Part shown: positions 5,287-6,634 of the stretch, piece after piece | Layout of the letters: the number at the start of each line of letters is the position of its first letter | How positions within the stretch are numbered: the stretch's first letter is position 1 | Assembly: GCA_028703745.1 (NCBI GenBank) | Contig: JAQVME010000075.1 | Span: 1 to 6,634 of the forward strand | Length of the DNA: 6,634 nucleotides | Source: Clostridia bacterium | GTDB lineage: Bacteria > Bacillota > Clostridia > Christensenellales > DTU072 | Direction of reading: 5' to 3' | Notes under the pieces: model-generated | What the model saw: the letters and a program-made list of their open reading frames with translations, nothing else | Databases searched by the model: none | Told to the model about the DNA's origin: nothing | Translations under genes and position numbers: made by a program

Positions 5287-6125
5287 TGCATATACATTGG
5301 TTCCCCGGTCATATGACAAAAGCAATTCGTATGATGCAGAAAGAAATGTCGGTGGTCGACAGCATTATTTATGTGCTGGATTCAAGGGCGCCGCTGTCTT
5401 CCATTAATCCGAAATTTGACGAAATAATAAACGCAAAACCTATACTTTATATACTCAATAAAGCCGATATGGTGCCCAAAAACGAGGTTTTGAAATGGCA
5501 GAGATATTTTGAGCAGCAAGGCAAAAAATGTCTGGTGACCAACAGCACGCAGAAAGGCGGCACAAAAGCCATTGTTGAAAGCCTGCTGGAAATAAATTCC
5601 CAAGTGATTGAACGGTACAGGAACAAGGGCGTGTCAAAGACTATAAGAGCTATGGTGCTGGGCGTACCGAATTGCGGCAAAAGCACGCTAATAAACAGCC
5701 TTCTTTCGCGCAGCAAGGCGCTTACCGGCAACAAACCGGGCTTAACTCGCGGCAAGCAATGGGTAAGCATAGACAAATATATTGATCTTATGGATACGCC
5801 GGGAACGCTGTATCCCGACTTTGAGGATCAGCACAAGGCGCGCAATCTGGCTTTTATCGGCAGTATAAACGACGACGTGCTGGACATTGTTGAACTTGCT
5901 TCAGAGTTGCTTGTTTTTCTCAACGAGAATTATCCGGACAAGCTTGTCGAAAGGTACAAAATGGAGAGTTTCTTTCAGAACTATTGGGAAAATCTCGAAT
6001 TTGTCGGCAAGAAGAGAGGCTTTGTAATGCGCGGCGGCGATATAGATATTGAAAAAACGGCTATGGCGGTCATACAGGACTTCCGCAAGCAGGCGTTCGG
6101 CAAGCTGATATTGGAGAAGGTATGA
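5286..6125 (+). CDS. rbgA: ribosome biogenesis GTPase RbgA (YlqF)
   Basis: Circularly permuted GTPase of 279 aa for late 50S assembly; in Bacillus its loss leaves a 45S particle lacking L16 and other late proteins. Motif order is permuted as expected: G4 NKAD (58-61), then P-loop GVPNCGKST (126-134), then G3 DTPG (170-173). The N-terminal WFPGHM places the catalytic histidine at residue 9, exactly as in B. subtilis, if translation starts at the ATG at 5286. The adjacent ATG at 5283 would shift it by one. GGAGG (5277-5281) is four bases from 5286 and only one from 5283, which also favours 5286. It shares one base with the trmD stop, and its TGA overlaps the rnhB start (ATGA). Confidence 0.95.
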   Translation: MHIHWFPGHMTKAIRMMQKEMSVVDSIIYVLDSRAPLSSINPKFDEIINAKPILYILNKADMVPKNEVLKWQRYFEQQGKKCLVTNSTQKGGTKAIVESLLEINSQVIERYRNKGVSKTIRAMVLGVPNCGKSTLINSLLSRSKALTGNKPGLTRGKQWVSIDKYIDLMDTPGTLYPDFEDQHKARNLAFIGSINDDVLDIVELASELLVFLNENYPDKLVERYKMESFFQNYWENLEFVGKKRGFVMRGGDIDIEKTAMAVIQDFRKQAFGKLILEKV

Positions 6126-6625
6126 AAATATTCGACCTTTTGAAATACGAAAAAGAGCTGTTCGGCAAGGGCTATAACCGCATTTGCGGTATAGACGAGG
6201 CGGGACGGGGACCTCTCGCCGGACCGGTTATGGTCGGCGCGGCAATAATGGATATGGATTACATAATTCCCGAGGTAAACGACTCCAAACAGCTTTCGGA
6301 AAAGACGAGAGAAAGGCTTTATGACGAGGTGCTGGCGGCGGCGATAGGCTACAAGACCGTAGCCGTGGACTGCGATGTTATTGATGAAATAAATATTCTT
6401 AACGCCACAAAAAAAGGCATGATGCAAGCGGCAGAGGGGCTTTTCCCATTTCCCGATATATTGCTTGTAGATGCGGTGAAATGTGATTTTTTCTGTCCGA
6501 GCATATCCATAATTCACGGCGACGCCTTGAGCTATTCCATTGCCGCGGCGTCAATTCTAGCAAAGGTAGAGCGTGACAAGCTGATGGTGAAATACGCCGA
6601 GCTTTATCCCGAATACGGCTTTTAA
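6122..6625 (+). CDS. rnhB: ribonuclease HII, cut short by an in-frame TAA
   Basis: RNase HII nicks RNA in RNA-DNA hybrids and starts removal of single ribonucleotides from DNA. The reading frame is 167 aa, against about 200 or more for the family. The catalytic residues are present: Asp25 and Glu26 in GIDEAGRGPLAGPV (23-36), Asp117 in LLVDA and Asp152 in ASILAKVERD (143-152). It ends in YPEYGF followed by TAA, where homologues go on with two residues, HKGYGT and a C-terminal helix. The next three codons, up to the window edge, read Q-H-K in the same frame, matching the expected sequence, so a single nonsense change is the simplest reading. Activity is doubtful: the lost GYGT segment carries the conserved tyrosine that recognises the RNA-DNA junction. 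GGAG at 6113-6116 and ATGA overlap with rbgA support the start. Confidence 0.85.
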   Translation: MKIFDLLKYEKELFGKGYNRICGIDEAGRGPLAGPVMVGAAIMDMDYIIPEVNDSKQLSEKTRERLYDEVLAAAIGYKTVAVDCDVIDEINILNATKKGMMQAAEGLFPFPDILLVDAVKCDFFCPSISIIHGDALSYSIAAASILAKVERDKLMVKYAELYPEYGF

Positions 6626-6634
6626 CAGCACAAA

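Noticed and set aside
5981..6517. 178-codon open frame on the - strand across rbgA and rnhB
   Set aside because: It lies fully antisense to two recognised genes and its translation shows no domain pattern.
6623..6625. TAA reassigned to a sense codon, so rnhB would read through
   Set aside because: TAA closes spoIIAA, spoIIAB, sigF, ylxM, khpA and rimM at their family-typical ends, so it is a normal stop in this genome.

Overview
The window reads as chromosome from an endospore-forming member of the Bacillota, most likely class Clostridia. It carries a complete spoIIAA-spoIIAB-sigF sporulation module and a Firmicutes-type SRP / ribosome-maturation cluster (ylxM-ffh-rpsP-khpA-rimM-trmD-rbgA-rnhB). 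Base composition is mid-range by eye. Genus or family cannot be fixed from the sequence alone. All ten genes lie on the + strand, tightly packed, with the only sizeable gaps at 1-206 and 1665-1947. No transposase, integrase, phage gene, CRISPR array, tRNA or rRNA was seen.

Layout. 1-206 is non-coding. It has a good leftward (- strand) sigma-A-type promoter at 18-47 with a palindrome over its -10 box, a hairpin at 88-122, and a possible -10 box for the spoIIA operon at 182-187. 207-1664 is the spoIIA operon: anti-anti-sigma SpoIIAA, anti-sigma kinase SpoIIAB and the forespore sigma factor SigF. 1665-1947 is a repeat-rich spacer: an array of 7-bp repeats, a REP/MITE-like hairpin element, a second short 7-bp array, a rho-independent terminator, and a strong promoter followed by a 5'-UTR hairpin. 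1948-3595 is ylxM-ffh (signal recognition particle). 3644-6625 is rpsP-khpA-rimM-trmD-rbgA-rnhB, with overlapping or nearly touching genes.

How the genes work together. The first module is the partner-switching circuit that turns on sigma-F in the forespore. SpoIIAB holds SigF until dephosphorylated SpoIIAA displaces it, and the residues known to matter for this (SpoIIAA Ser56; SpoIIAB Arg20, Glu46, Asn50, Asp81) are all visible. The second module concerns co-translational targeting (YlxM, Ffh), the 30S subunit (S16, RimM), tRNA m1G37 methylation (TrmD), an RNA chaperone-type KH protein (KhpA), 50S assembly (RbgA), and ribonucleotide removal / RNA-DNA hybrid repair (RNase HII).

Points that stand out: (i) rnhB is closed by an in-frame TAA exactly where the family continues with a conserved HKGYGT-type segment, and the bases after the stop still read Q-H-K in frame; (ii) trmD abuts rbgA with no rplS (L19) between them, and ylqD is also absent; (iii) TrmD has several substitutions at positions normally invariant around the SAM pocket and the catalytic Asp; (iv) a heptamer-plus-hairpin repeat complex sits exactly at the join between the sporulation and ribosome clusters. 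No clearly new multi-gene system is present; most of the window is housekeeping and sporulation DNA.
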